Assembly: GCF_001682865.1 (NCBI RefSeq)
Contig: NZ_MAQX01000022.1
Span: 62,001 to 126,000 of the forward strand
Direction: 5' to 3'
Length of the DNA: 64,000 nt
DNA from: Bacillus sp. FJAT-26390
GTDB taxonomy: Bacteria; Bacillota; Bacilli; Paenibacillales; Paenibacillaceae
This document shows positions 36,277 to 44,742 of the stretch, piece after piece. Below the pieces are notes generated by a model. That model saw only the letters and a program-made list of their open reading frames with translations, ran no database searches and was not told where the DNA came from. The number at the start of each line of letters is the position of its first letter. Position 1 is the stretch's first letter. Position numbers and translations under genes: made by a program.

Positions 36277-37104
36277 ATGTTTATGACAAAAATAAGGACT
36301 GCACTACTATTGGCCGTATGCTTGACGGCAGCTGTGGGCTGTACGCCAAAATCAGAGCAGCCAGCTGCTTCAACCGGAAGCAATAATGAATTAGCGACGA
36401 CACCGAATGCCGGTGAAAGGGTTGCTGCCGAGCAGGTTACGGTAAGCAGATCGTTGCAGTTTGGAAAAGTGAATGCTGCGGTATATGGTGTTTTTAAACA
36501 ATCAGCGGATATAAAGGTATTTGAAGAGGCGATAAAGACGGCTGGAAAAATAGAAGGTATCCTTGATATCTCAAAGCCGGATTACGATATTGTCATCGCT
36601 TCTGGCCGCTCGCAGCGCAGCGTGCATCTATGGCTGCACCCAAAGTCGGAGATCGGCATGTACACGGAGGTAAGCGATACCGGCACCGGTTATAGACTGA
36701 CGGCTTCGTCGACAGAAAAGCTGAAGAAGCTGATTATGGAGCAGCGCTACAGTTCGGATCTGGCAGAGAAAAATGGAGATGTCGTGAATCTGCATGGTAA
36801 ATGGAGCAACGCAAGCAAGTGGAAACAATTCGTAAACCACGTGAAAGACGGCACAATGGATGCTGTTCATGTCACCTCCTATACGATTGAAGGCGATCCT
36901 ATTTTTCAGGATTTATTGTTCGATGGAGAAAAGATTGAATATACATTTGATAATACGCATGATGCATTTGGAAGCCCGATTAAGCCGGTCTCTTTCTGCA
37001 GCGCAATTGAAACGAGCAAAACAGCGGAAGGAACGGAATACAGGCTAGCTGGCTGCAGCGGGGGAGAATCGGAGAATCCGACTTTTAGCTTGCTGATGCC
37101 GTGA
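36277..37104 (+). CDS. Putative lipoprotein, 275 residues
   Basis: I do not recognise the family. The N-terminus MFMTKIRTALLLAVCLTAAVGCTPKSEQ is a lipoprotein signal with lipobox AVGC (Cys22), followed by a low-complexity Ser/Asn/Ala linker. The mature part has an alpha/beta composition (QSADIKVFEEAIKTAGKIEGILDISKPDYDIVI; SEIGMYTEVSDTGTGYRLTASSTEKLKKLI). GAGGTGA lies upstream. It precedes another lipoprotein gene on the same strand, so a membrane-associated stress or signalling role is possible, but no function is supported. Confidence 0.75.
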   Translation: MFMTKIRTALLLAVCLTAAVGCTPKSEQPAASTGSNNELATTPNAGERVAAEQVTVSRSLQFGKVNAAVYGVFKQSADIKVFEEAIKTAGKIEGILDISKPDYDIVIASGRSQRSVHLWLHPKSEIGMYTEVSDTGTGYRLTASSTEKLKKLIMEQRYSSDLAEKNGDVVNLHGKWSNASKWKQFVNHVKDGTMDAVHVTSYTIEGDPIFQDLLFDGEKIEYTFDNTHDAFGSPIKPVSFCSAIETSKTAEGTEYRLAGCSGGESENPTFSLLMP

Positions 37105-37154
37105 AAGTTAGTGGGGACTGTACTCAGCATTACTTTAAGGTAAGGAGTGGGGTT

Positions 37155-37637
37155 GTGAAGTTAAACAGAGGATTCGAGTCTATAGCGATTGCGATGAAAT
37201 GGAGTCTGATCACCGCTGTTTTTGTTTTGTTAAGTGCTTGCGGGGACGGTGTGAAAGTCGAGCATATAGAAGCTTTTGCGATGGAAACCTCGGAGGAAAA
37301 TGAAGAAGGCATATATGAACGAACAGGCTACCTGAAATCGAATTCTATTTCAATTATTGTAGAAGGCAAAAATTTTATCAAATCTGAAATTAAATCGATT
37401 GAGGACTTTTACGATAAAGATGGAAACTATATGAAAACGGAAATCAAACATTCTAAAGGTGGCATAACTCAAATCACGGAGGTTGAAAACGGAAACACTC
37501 TGAAAAAAGAGCTGCTCGAGCCTTCAACTATTTTGATTCCTGACGAAAACATAGTGCATGTTCAAAGATATGAGCTGTCTGACGATGAGAAAAAGCAGCT
37601 CAAAGAGCATGTATTATCTTTTATGAAGAAGCTGTAG
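37155..37637 (+). CDS. Putative lipoprotein, 160 residues
   Basis: An uncharacterised small lipoprotein. I start it at GTG 37155 (AGGAG eight bases upstream); an earlier in-frame GTG at 37101 overlaps the previous stop and has no ribosome site. MKLNRGFESIAIAMKWSLITAVFVLLSACGDG is the signal, with lipobox LSAC. The mature region is hydrophilic and charged (KSNSISIIVEGKNFIKSEIKSIEDFYDKDGNYMKTEIKHSK). It follows another lipoprotein by 50 bases and is closed by a very strong terminator, so the two may be an operon. Confidence 0.75.
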   Translation: MKLNRGFESIAIAMKWSLITAVFVLLSACGDGVKVEHIEAFAMETSEENEEGIYERTGYLKSNSISIIVEGKNFIKSEIKSIEDFYDKDGNYMKTEIKHSKGGITQITEVENGNTLKKELLEPSTILIPDENIVHVQRYELSDDEKKQLKEHVLSFMKKL

Positions 37638-37650
37638 GTGCTTCTAAGCT

Positions 37651-37692
37651 GCAAGAGGTTCTCTTTTGGAAAAGAGAGCCTCTTGCTTTTTT
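37651..37692 (+). terminator. Terminator after lipoprotein pair
   Basis: GCAAGAGGTTCTCTTTT pairs with AAAAGAGAGCCTCTTGC, followed by a six-T run. Confidence 0.95.
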
Positions 37693-37713
37693 GTCTTGTC
37701 ATGTTCGAAGTAA

Positions 37714-38823
37714 CTAATCGAGCAGTTCAATTTTTAGATTCGGATAGTTTTTTCGCAGCTCAGCTATTTGATTAGTTAGTATCGTTTTGTCAAAGCGGGC
37801 TCCAAAAACATGCTGATCCGGCGTGAATGTCAAGGTTGTACCCGTTTCCTTCGTCACGCCAATGATCATGAGCTCGGATTGTGGAATGCCATGCTTAAAG
37901 TCCTGCCTGAACACCTTGCCATCGCGGCGGACCTCCACGGAAAGCTTCTCCGAGAGCGCATTAACGACAGGCATGTCAATGCCTTTGAGTCCGCCCGGAG
38001 CAAGGATGGATGCACTAGCGTTAAAATGGCCGATTCCAGTTAGTACGGCTTGCACCGGGGTCTTCGTGGAATGCGGGAAAGCTTGGGTAGGAATGCCCCG
38101 TCCATTATCGGCAACAGTGATGCTTTTATCGTCTTGAACAATGATGGTGACCTCGGTGGAATAGCCGGCTTGATGCTCTAGAAGGGTGTTTTCAACGACT
38201 GACCACAAGAGATGATGAGGATCATAATCGCGGCCTGCGCCTAGATAGGACTCGGCGTCATTTCTGACCTCTGTCAGCTCCATATAATCTGTTGTATCAA
38301 GCAAATCAGAGCTTGCGGCGAGCAGCAATAGAAACGGAAGCGAACGATGTGGAGGAAGTGAATACTTACCGCCGCGTTCCTCTTGCATTAACAGGTCGGC
38401 GCCTAACAAAGCCTTGGTATGGTGATAGAGCTGGCCCGTTGTCCCCATATTCAATTGCTCCACGATTTCAGAACCGGTAAGCGGCTGGCGCATGACGGCT
38501 GTTAAAATGTCCAAACGTTGTTTGTTGCCGAGGGCGGCCAATATTTTAGCTACTTTATCACTGTTCAGGTCAAGCAATTGCGCGACGTCTTGCTGTCTAG
38601 GTGCCCATCGAAAACCATTTCCACCATGATATTGGCCAGAATAAAAGATGGCTCCTAATTCATTTTCAACGGCTGCATTAGCGCTTTGTTCATTTAGATC
38701 ATCCGTCTTCAAAAGCTTTTGCGGGGAGCGGGCGCTGATTAATTGGCTTACCAGCTGCTTAAGCTCATTCATATCTTTGGTCAATAAATCCAGCTCTGAA
38801 CCGTAATCCCTTGCTGTAGTCAA
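37714..38823 (-). CDS. ArsR-type winged helix fused to a GyrB-like GHKL ATPase domain
   Basis: A 369-residue protein with TTG start (GAGGTG six bases upstream). Residues 90-165 form an ArsR/SmtB-like winged helix (ILAALGNKQRLDILTAVMRQPLTGSEIVEQLNMGTTGQLYHHTKAL). Residues about 200-369 match the N-terminal ATP-binding fold of DNA gyrase B: DPHHLLWSVVENTLLEHQAG, ADNGRGIP, APGGLKGIDMPVVNALSEKL, RQDFKHGIPQ and ETGTTLTFTPD. In GyrB the catalytic Glu stands where Ser208 is here, whereas Asn212 and Asp239 (nucleotide/Mg contacts) remain, and GGLHGVG reads GGLKGID. ATP may be bound but hydrolysis is unlikely. No gyrase function is implied; nucleotide sensing by a transcription factor is the likely role. 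Confidence 0.8.
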   Translation of the reverse strand: MTTARDYGSELDLLTKDMNELKQLVSQLISARSPQKLLKTDDLNEQSANAAVENELGAIFYSGQYHGGNGFRWAPRQQDVAQLLDLNSDKVAKILAALGNKQRLDILTAVMRQPLTGSEIVEQLNMGTTGQLYHHTKALLGADLLMQEERGGKYSLPPHRSLPFLLLLAASSDLLDTTDYMELTEVRNDAESYLGAGRDYDPHHLLWSVVENTLLEHQAGYSTEVTIIVQDDKSITVADNGRGIPTQAFPHSTKTPVQAVLTGIGHFNASASILAPGGLKGIDMPVVNALSEKLSVEVRRDGKVFRQDFKHGIPQSELMIIGVTKETGTTLTFTPDQHVFGARFDKTILTNQIAELRKNYPNLKIELLD

Positions 38824-38852
38824 GCAAATCACCTCACTGTTGTTTTTAAAAA

Positions 38853-38874
38853 ACGTAATTACGTAACTACGTAA
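38853..38874. promoter_or_regulatory. Palindromic repeats before the ArsR-GyrB-like gene, candidate operator
   Basis: ACGTAATTACGT (38853-38864) is a perfect 12-base palindrome, followed by another TACGTAA unit (38868-38874). They lie 30-51 bases before the TTG start, in a suitable place for autorepression. Confidence 0.5.
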
Positions 38875-39040
38875 ATTATAGCATGCCGGATTGATGTTGT
38901 AAATGATAACTAAATGCTCTGCGTAGATTTAATGTTCTCCGCGTCCACTCACTGGGGTTAATGTTCAGCAGGTCAAGGACGGAGAGGCGTAGAAAGTATA
39001 TGGAGCAGAACATCGTGGAAACAACTGGAGGGAACAGCAA

Positions 39041-39820
39041 ATGATCTCATTAAAAAATAAAATAGCAATCGTTACCGGCGCCAGCAGGTCAACGGGGATT
39101 GGAACGGCGATTTGCCGCTCGCTGGCACGGTTAGGGGCAGATATCTTTTTTACGCATTGGCAGCCCTTTGATGAGACGGAAGGCAACGGCAGTGAGAAGG
39201 ATTGGCCGGAGAAGCTGCGCCATGAATTGGAAAGCTTGGGCGTTAGGGCAAGCCACATGGAGGCGGATTTTGCTAATCCTGAGACACCGGCTCTTATTAT
39301 GGAGCAAGTTGAAAAGTCGCTAGGCAGCGCTTCGATTTTGATCAACAATGCCACCTACTGCGTACCAACCCATTTTCGGAGTTTAGACTTTCAATTGCTC
39401 GATCAGCACTATGTCGTGAACAATCGCGGGCCGATTTTGCTAAGCACAGCATTTGCAAAAAGCTTCGAGAAAAATCATGCCAAAGGGACGCCCGGAAGAA
39501 TTATATTTATGGTGTCCAAAGGACCTGACCCGGATAATCTGGCGTATATTGCAACGAAGGGTGCTTTGATCGGTTTGATCGAGCCGCTCTCGGTAGGATT
39601 GGCGCCGCTCCAAATTACCGTTAATGGATTTGATCCTGGCCCCACCGATTCAGGCTGGATGAATGAAGAGATGAAAGCAGGTTTCCTGCCGATGTTCCCT
39701 ATGGGACGGATCGGATTGCCGGAGGATGCAGCTAGGGCGATCAGCTTCTTAGCGAGCGATGAGTCCCAGTGGATTACAGGACAAGTGATAAAATCCGAAG
39801 GTGGGTTTTTGGGCAAATAG
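39041..39820 (+). CDS. Short-chain dehydrogenase/reductase
   Basis: A 259-residue SDR. The nucleotide loop is TGASRSTGIG, NNATY replaces NNAG, and the catalytic Tyr and Lys are in YIATKGALIG; the Ser position is MVSKG. C-terminal DPGPTDSGWMNEEM and ESQWITGQVIKSEGGF match fabG-like enzymes. The sequence is close to 3-ketoacyl-ACP-reductase-like proteins, but the insert DETEGNGSEKDWPEKLRHEL after strand 2 is unusual. GGAGGG lies upstream of the ATG. A HIT gene follows 26 bases later, the only operon hint. Confidence 0.88.
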   Translation: MISLKNKIAIVTGASRSTGIGTAICRSLARLGADIFFTHWQPFDETEGNGSEKDWPEKLRHELESLGVRASHMEADFANPETPALIMEQVEKSLGSASILINNATYCVPTHFRSLDFQLLDQHYVVNNRGPILLSTAFAKSFEKNHAKGTPGRIIFMVSKGPDPDNLAYIATKGALIGLIEPLSVGLAPLQITVNGFDPGPTDSGWMNEEMKAGFLPMFPMGRIGLPEDAARAISFLASDESQWITGQVIKSEGGFLGK

Positions 39821-39846
39821 TTAGCATGCAAAAGGGGGAGCTGGAA

Positions 39847-40278
39847 GTGGAAGACCGTCAGTGCTTAGGTTGTAAACTTGCAAATAATAAAATGGAAACG
39901 CATATCGTTTATGAGAATGAGCTGGTCACTTGTTTCCTTGACCATGCGCCTCTAAATGAAGGGCATATTCTCATCCTTCCCAAGCAGCATTACGTTGATG
40001 TCGATGATTTGGACGAAGCAGCCGCATTTGAAATTATGAAGACATCCGCCATGCTGGCGAAGGTGCTGAAGAGACGGTTCCAGCCGGATGGCATTACGGT
40101 TATTCAAAATGGCGGTATATTTAATGAGCTGAACCATTATCACATGCACATTTTTCCGCGTTATGAGTCGGATGGTTTTGCATGGGTTGAGCCGGCTGAT
40201 ACGACGAACGCGAAGGGGCGTTTAAGCGATACCCGTGAGCAGTTGATGACGTTAGTTAGCCAGCAGTTGTCTGTTTAG
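39847..40278 (+). CDS. HIT family protein
   Basis: A 143-residue histidine-triad protein. The catalytic HxHxH motif is NHYHMHIFPRY and the upstream NEGHILILPKQHY matches the HIT strand. A CLGC motif near the N-terminus (VEDRQCLGCKLANNK) suggests a zinc-binding element as seen in Hint and GalT-like branches. The start is GTG 39847, with GGGGGAG seven bases upstream; earlier in-frame starts overlap the preceding SDR gene. HIT proteins hydrolyse nucleotide-linked phosphoramidates or dinucleotides; the substrate here is unknown. Confidence 0.9.
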   Translation: MEDRQCLGCKLANNKMETHIVYENELVTCFLDHAPLNEGHILILPKQHYVDVDDLDEAAAFEIMKTSAMLAKVLKRRFQPDGITVIQNGGIFNELNHYHMHIFPRYESDGFAWVEPADTTNAKGRLSDTREQLMTLVSQQLSV

Positions 40279-40588
40279 CTTCGTCACCAGCAAGTCAAGC
40301 AGAGAGGCATTGAGCTAGTTTTTATCTTTAATCTCCGAATAATTGGGCAAAAGCGGGAAATAAGTATAATGAATAGACTTATTCCGGCAGGAATGCAATA
40401 GCAGGTTAGCCAACGAGAGGAGATGTCGATCTCCTCTTTTTTGCGTGGCTGAGGAGAGCATAGATAAGGACAAGCTCACGCCAATACCTTGATAAACATT
40501 TTCTATGCAGACCATAAAAAACTTGAAATATTTCTTATCGAGAGAGGTGTTACAATGCCGTTAAGTAGAAAATGGAGGGATGGCATTG
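40279..40588 (+). terminator. Intergenic region with a terminator at 40415-40442
   Basis: A 310-base gap. GAGAGGAG (40415-40422) pairs with CTCCTC (40431-40436), followed by six T residues, so the HIT transcript probably ends here. The rest contains no credible gene; the GGAGGG site at 40574-40579 belongs to the next gene. Confidence 0.75.
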
Positions 40589-41605
40589 ATGACAACCGGA
40601 ATATCCGATCGTTTCAAGAGGTTCGCAGTGGATTGTACAGGTTCAAGCCGTTTATATGAACGTCTTTCGTTAGAAATCGCCGAAGACGATAAGCTGCTTC
40701 AAATGGCTGCTCATTGCAGAGCGGGGCAGCCTGAGCCGAATCTTTTTTTCGGAGCGGTCCATTACTTGTTATTGAAAGGTTATGACGATGAGTTGAAAGC
40801 GTATTATGCCAGCATCGTAAACGATCCGCGTGAACCGGAGACAGCCTTCCCTTATTTTAGGCGTTTTTGCTTAGAGCATGAACACGAAATCATTCCGCTC
40901 CTTCAAAGCAAGCTTGTCCAGACGAATGAGGTTAGGCGATGTGCATATATGTACCCTGCTTTTTGTTATATCTTTGAAAAGGCAAGGAAGCCGTTAGCAT
41001 TAATTGAACTGGGAACGAGCGCGGGCTTGCAGCTTTTTTGGGATAAGTATGGTTATGCGTATAACGATCATGAAAGATACGGAGATGCAGCATCGGAGCT
41101 GGTGCTCCGCTCGGAAATAAGAGGAGGCAATTTGCCGTATCTTCTCAAGGATAGCCCGCCGGTAACGGCAAGAATCGGAATCGATCTGCATGTAAATGAT
41201 CTTGAGGATGCTGAGGACTATCTATGGCTCCGTTCATTGATATGGCCGGAGCATAAGGAACGAATTACGAATTTTGAGAAAGCGGCCCTTTATTTTGAAA
41301 AACAAGCGATCCAGCTTATAGAGGGAAATGGCGTAAAGCTGCTTGCTGAGACAGCTGCAATGGTCCCCGAGGGATCTGCATTATGTGTTTTTCACACGCA
41401 TGTAGCGAACCAAATGTCTAATGCAGACAAAGCGGCGTTAACTATGGCGGTACAAAAGCTGGGCAAAGAAAGAGACGTGTTTCACCTCTATAATAATATG
41501 TATGATTTAAATCTTCACCTTGATTACTACTTGGGTAGCAAAGAGTATATGGAAACGATAGCGGAGGCAGATGGCCATGGCCGCTGGTTTCATTGGAAGG
41601 TTTGA
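40589..41605 (+). CDS. DUF2332 family protein
   Basis: A 338-residue uncharacterised protein of the DUF2332 family, recognised by FKRFAVDCTGSSRLYERLSLEIAEDD near the start, FFGAVHYLLLKG, and ALIELGTSAGLQLFWDKYGYAYN, which resembles an S-adenosylmethionine binding-type motif (ELGTSAGL). HTHVANQMSNADKAAL follows. The start at ATG 40589 fits GGAGGG nine bases upstream; an earlier ATG at 40580 touches the site. Biochemical function is not established. No operon partners are evident. Confidence 0.8.
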   Translation: MTTGISDRFKRFAVDCTGSSRLYERLSLEIAEDDKLLQMAAHCRAGQPEPNLFFGAVHYLLLKGYDDELKAYYASIVNDPREPETAFPYFRRFCLEHEHEIIPLLQSKLVQTNEVRRCAYMYPAFCYIFEKARKPLALIELGTSAGLQLFWDKYGYAYNDHERYGDAASELVLRSEIRGGNLPYLLKDSPPVTARIGIDLHVNDLEDAEDYLWLRSLIWPEHKERITNFEKAALYFEKQAIQLIEGNGVKLLAETAAMVPEGSALCVFHTHVANQMSNADKAALTMAVQKLGKERDVFHLYNNMYDLNLHLDYYLGSKEYMETIAEADGHGRWFHWKV

Positions 41606-41758
41606 TTGTATTTTAGCGTCTGGCGCACCTTTACAAAAGAAAATGTGATTGGTAAGATTTCCATAAATATAGCAATAGCCTTGACGATAGAATCCCGCCG
41701 CTGCTGCTTAAGTTTATATTAGTGCACGGGAAGCAAAGTTAGAGGTGGAGCTGACAGT

Positions 41759-41924
41759 TTGCTCATTATCGTAGTAGGGTTCGCCGGCATGGCGTAGTGC
41801 AGGAAGCGTGTTTCTCGGTGTTGGCATCGCCACAACGGGCATGGCGGCGATTTACCGTTTTCGCAAAAGTTTGCCTACGAACGAGCAGCAGCAAGTGAAA
41901 CAATTGCAAAAAGAGATTATTTAA
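41759..41924 (+). pseudogene. Small membrane protein with a single-base frameshift
   Basis: TTG 41759 after an AGAGGTGGAG site gives MLIIVVGFAGMA and then TAG at 41795-41797. One extra base explains it: without it the frame reads on as CAGSVFLGVGIATTGMAAIYRFRKSL and then a Gln/Lys-rich tail to TAA at 41922. The whole would be about 54 residues with one hydrophobic segment and a basic C-terminus. It lies 18 bases before a HIT gene. Either a sequencing/assembly error or a true pseudogene; I do not recognise the family. The rest of the gap after the DUF2332 gene (41606-41758) holds nothing I can identify. Confidence 0.5.
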
Positions 41925-41942
41925 TGAAGTGGGGGAGCGTAT

Positions 41943-42278
41943 ATGTCTGAAGATTTTTATTGCGAAGAGGTGTTAAGCGGCCGAACTGCTGTGCAGAAGG
42001 TAATGGAGACAGAGCATGTGCTTGCCTATCACCATACCCGCCCATTTTATCCCGTTCACATTGTAACGATACCCAAAAAACATATTCCCTCGTTGGTTAC
42101 TTTAGAGGATCAAGATAACAACCTGCTTCTAGAAATGATGGATATGGTCAAAAAGGTAGCGTCGCAAGTCGTCTCCGAGCATGGCGCTTGCAGAGTCATA
42201 ACTAATCTTGGAAAATACCAGGATTCGAAGCATCTTCATTTTCATATCGTTTACGGAGAGCCGCTCAACAAGAAATGA
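41943..42278 (+). CDS. HIT family protein
   Basis: A 111-residue histidine-triad protein with the catalytic triad in KHLHFHIVYG and the upstream VTIPKKHIPSLVTL strand. It begins at ATG with GGGGGAG five bases upstream. It is a compact HIT domain without extra domains, unlike the cysteine-containing paralogue at 39847. HIT enzymes act on nucleotidyl-linked substrates and are usually housekeeping or repair functions. Its neighbours are small frameshifted membrane proteins, so no pathway is apparent. Confidence 0.9.
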   Translation: MSEDFYCEEVLSGRTAVQKVMETEHVLAYHHTRPFYPVHIVTIPKKHIPSLVTLEDQDNNLLLEMMDMVKKVASQVVSEHGACRVITNLGKYQDSKHLHFHIVYGEPLNKK

Positions 42279-42378
42279 AAAAAGGCAAAGCGGAATAAAC
42301 ATCAGGAGGAAACGGCTGAGTACAGCTGGCCCACTGTACCGCATCTGCAAATACCATCTTAGTGAGGGGAATGACGGT

Positions 42379-42821
42379 ATGCGAAGGAAATTGTATCCAA
42401 CGCTGCTGTTTGTGGCAGTCATTATACTGGGACTCTATTTGAAGACGGCGTGCAGCAGCAACGATTACAGCCCTACCGCTGTAGCTGCCATAGAGAAACA
42501 GCGTGGACTTGGTTTCGTCTCTTATATGATTCATGAGCATCCTTCGGAAAAACCCCATTCCCAATGTTCTATGGCGTAATGATTCATCCGGAGATTACGA
42601 GATTGACGGCCAAGGATAAGGTGACGGGACTCGAGAAACAAGCTGAGCTGATTGAAGTGGAACGGAATTTTAGGTTGTGCTATGTTTTTGCTGATAAGAA
42701 GCAAGGCATGAAGTTTGATATAATCGGTTATTCAGCCGATGGGAGTGTCCTGCACCAGGAGACGAATGATGAATCGCTTCCTTATCAGGCTAATGCTACG
42801 ACGAACAGCGCGGGTGAATAA
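42379..42821 (+). pseudogene. Membrane-anchored protein with a frameshift
   Basis: The first part starts at ATG 42379 (GAGGGG nine bases upstream): MRRKLYPTLLFVAVIILGLYLK forms a signal anchor, followed by SYMIHEHPSEK. The frame then breaks near 42550 in an A5C4 tract (GAAAAACCCC). The continuing -1 frame reads TPFPMFYGVMIHPEITRLTAKD and runs to 42821. With one more A, one continuous protein of about 147 residues results, ending NATTNSAGE. I do not recognise the family. Because the lesion is in a homopolymer, a sequencing error is as likely as gene decay. Confidence 0.55.
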
Positions 42822-42852
42822 GGTGCTTACTTAAGGAGGCAGCGAGCCAACA

Positions 42853-43371
42853 ATGAGAGTCAGCCAGTTTTTACAAAAAGATCGCTTTGAATTCCGTTTT
42901 TGTAGCAATGAGAGCGCCGAGATCAGAGCTTGGCTTGAAAAGCTCGGCATCACGGTTTCGCCTGGCTCTAATCTTAATCACGCTATAATCGTCTTTCATA
43001 GTTCTACAGGTGTTAATCTTCAGTTTAAGATACGGGATCTGAAACAGGAAAAATCACCGATGCTCAGCGCAATGCATGCTAGTGTCATTGATGATTCTGA
43101 CGATGAAAATTTCGATTTTTGGGATAAGATTCCCCCATTCGGAGTAATTGAGCAATATGGGTTTGAATTAATTAATGAGCAAGAAGCCTCGTCCGAGGAG
43201 CTGGAGTCGTTGTTTCATGTGATCGAACTTTTTATGCTGGACCATTTTATGATGACTACGTTTAAAGTAAGTGAGATAAAGCCTGTAGAGCGTTATATGA
43301 AGCAAACAATAAGCATGTCTATTCCATACCTTTATGATGGGATTGCCTGCTACCGTTATAAAAACTACTGA
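42853..43371 (+). CDS. Uncharacterised protein, 172 residues
   Basis: A clear ribosome site (AAGGAGG) precedes the ATG, but I recognise no family. The protein is acidic and has an alternating alpha/beta pattern without transmembrane segments or signal: FLQKDRFEFRFCSNESAEIRAWLEKLGITV, then VIDDSDDENFDFWDKIPPFGVIEQYGFEL, then FHVIELFMLDHFMMTTFKVSEIKPVERYMK. It ends just before a convergent HxlR regulator gene. A role cannot be assigned. Confidence 0.65.
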   Translation: MRVSQFLQKDRFEFRFCSNESAEIRAWLEKLGITVSPGSNLNHAIIVFHSSTGVNLQFKIRDLKQEKSPMLSAMHASVIDDSDDENFDFWDKIPPFGVIEQYGFELINEQEASSEELESLFHVIELFMLDHFMMTTFKVSEIKPVERYMKQTISMSIPYLYDGIACYRYKNY

Positions 43372-43375
43372 ACGA

Positions 43376-43762
43376 TTAACCGTTCATATCGCTGCGAGGC
43401 TCATTGTCGTTCGCATCGGCGGATGCTTCCTTCATAAATTCGATGTGCTTAAACCCCCATCCGCACATATCGGCAAGGACCGAGCTTAACGTGCTGCCAT
43501 GATCGGATAAGTAGTATTCGACCTTGGGAGGAATCTCATGATAGACGCGGCGAATGATGAGCCCATCCCGTTCCATCTCGCGAAGCTGACTGGTGAGCAT
43601 CCCTTGCGTGATTCTCGGCAGTTGGCGCCTGAGCTCGCCAAACCTTTTGGTGCCTTCATGCAGCAAAATAAACAAAATGAGGGGCTTCCATTTTCCCCAG
43701 ATCACCTGTAACGTAGCCAAAATGCCTTGTGTCGTGCTAGATTCGTTCATTTCCTCGCGCAT
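43376..43762 (-). CDS. HxlR family transcriptional regulator
   Basis: A 128-residue winged-helix regulator of the HxlR/DUF24 type: [73 protein letters not shown]. The start is the second of two adjacent ATGs, eight bases after GGGAGGG. It lacks the N-terminal redox Cys seen in the paralogue at 60145, although CGWGF carries one Cys. It is divergent from the flavodoxin-fold oxidoreductase at 44018, and by analogy with YodB/HypR-type systems it probably controls that gene in response to quinones or electrophiles. Two ACTTAGTA motifs between them are candidate sites. Confidence 0.88.
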   Translation of the reverse strand: MREEMNESSTTQGILATLQVIWGKWKPLILFILLHEGTKRFGELRRQLPRITQGMLTSQLREMERDGLIIRRVYHEIPPKVEYYLSDHGSTLSSVLADMCGWGFKHIEFMKEASADANDNEPRSDMNG

Positions 43763-43849
43763 CATTCCATCCCTCCCATAACTTATGCTTATATGTCTAA
43801 CGATTACTTTATCAAAGTATCCGGAAATAAAACAGTACGCTGTTTTAGT

Positions 43850-43923
43850 GTACTTAGTACGGTTTTTGGTACTGCTCAAACACTTCAATTAACATCCATG
43901 GTACGTGCTAGAGAACTTAGTAT
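43850..43923. promoter_or_regulatory. Candidate HxlR operators
   Basis: GTACTTAGTAC (43850-43860) is an imperfect palindrome around a central T, and AACTTAGTAT (43914-43923) repeats the ACTTAGTA core. Both lie in the divergent gap between the HxlR gene and the oxidoreductase. Confidence 0.4.
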
Positions 43924-44017
43924 GATTAAAAAGCGTACTTTTCAAAAATAAGATTTCAATTAATAATGGGGATTGTAAATCGCGATATTACGAATAAAAC
44001 GAGAATGGATGATCCTC

Positions 44018-44557
44018 ATGAAAACAATGGTTATTGCTGCGCATCCCCAATTAAATACATCACGTGCCAATCAAGCATGGTTGCTTGAGCTGCAAAAAAA
44101 TTCCAACATTCATGTCCGAGACCTGTATAATGAGTACCGCGACTGGAATATCGATATAGAGAAAGAACAGCAACTCTTGCTTCAATATGACCGGATTGTA
44201 TTTCAGTTTCCTTTATTTTGGTATAGCTGCCCGCCGCTTTTGAAAAAATGGTTTGATGATGTATTAACGTACGGCTGGGCATTTGGAGCTGACGGCGAGT
44301 GTTTGTTGGGCAAAGAGTTTATCGTTGCCACGACAACCGGAGGCACAGAGAATGAATACCGTTCGGGCGGCGCCAACTGGCACACGATCAGCGAGCTATT
44401 AAGACCGATACAGAGCACGATTGCCAAATGCAACGGCGTCTATCTGCCTGCATTCGTTACCTATAATGCGAATAGGGGCACGGATGAATATCTCTCGCAA
44501 GAAGCGAAAAAGTATGCGAAGCATATCGAAACGCCATTTAACGTACTCGTCCATTAA
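44018..44557 (+). CDS. Flavodoxin-fold NAD(P)H oxidoreductase (MdaB/KefF/YwrO type)
   Basis: A 179-residue NAD(P)H:quinone-type reductase of the flavodoxin_2 fold. MKTMVIAAHPQLNTSRANQAWLLEL is the phosphate-binding start, FQFPLFWYSCPPLLKKWFDDVLTYGWAFG the flavin-contact region and ATTTGGTENEYRSGG the second loop. The start at 44018 avoids the preceding ATG and fits a weak GGATGAT site. It is divergent from an HxlR regulator, an arrangement common for quinone-detoxification modules. It is followed by a terminator, so it is a single-gene unit. Confidence 0.9.
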   Translation: MKTMVIAAHPQLNTSRANQAWLLELQKNSNIHVRDLYNEYRDWNIDIEKEQQLLLQYDRIVFQFPLFWYSCPPLLKKWFDDVLTYGWAFGADGECLLGKEFIVATTTGGTENEYRSGGANWHTISELLRPIQSTIAKCNGVYLPAFVTYNANRGTDEYLSQEAKKYAKHIETPFNVLVH

Positions 44558-44573
44558 TATCTGCAAATGAAAC

Positions 44574-44617
44574 AACGGCCTCTTCGCAGCTTGTGCGGAC
44601 GGAGGTCGTTTTTTTAT
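44574..44617 (+). terminator. Terminator after flavodoxin-fold oxidoreductase
   Basis: ACGGCCTCTTCGC pairs with GCGGACGGAGGTCGT (with two bulges), followed by seven T residues. Confidence 0.85.
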
Positions 44618-44666
44618 CGAGTAAAATGTTCTTTTTATGTTCGTAAATGTGTGTTAATATAAAAAT

Positions 44667-44684
44667 GAACAATAACAAACATAA
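44667..44684. promoter_or_regulatory. Candidate DeoR-type operator
   Basis: GAACAATAACAAACATAA; on the opposite strand it reads TTATGTTTGTTATTGTTC, with the repeated TGTT units typical of DeoR-family sites. It lies between the terminator and kduI, 59-76 bases before the start. Confidence 0.4.
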
Positions 44685-44742
44685 GCGTAAGTCCAGCGAA
44701 GCTGACTTAGCGCTATAAAAACGTTTAGGAGGCTTTTATCCA

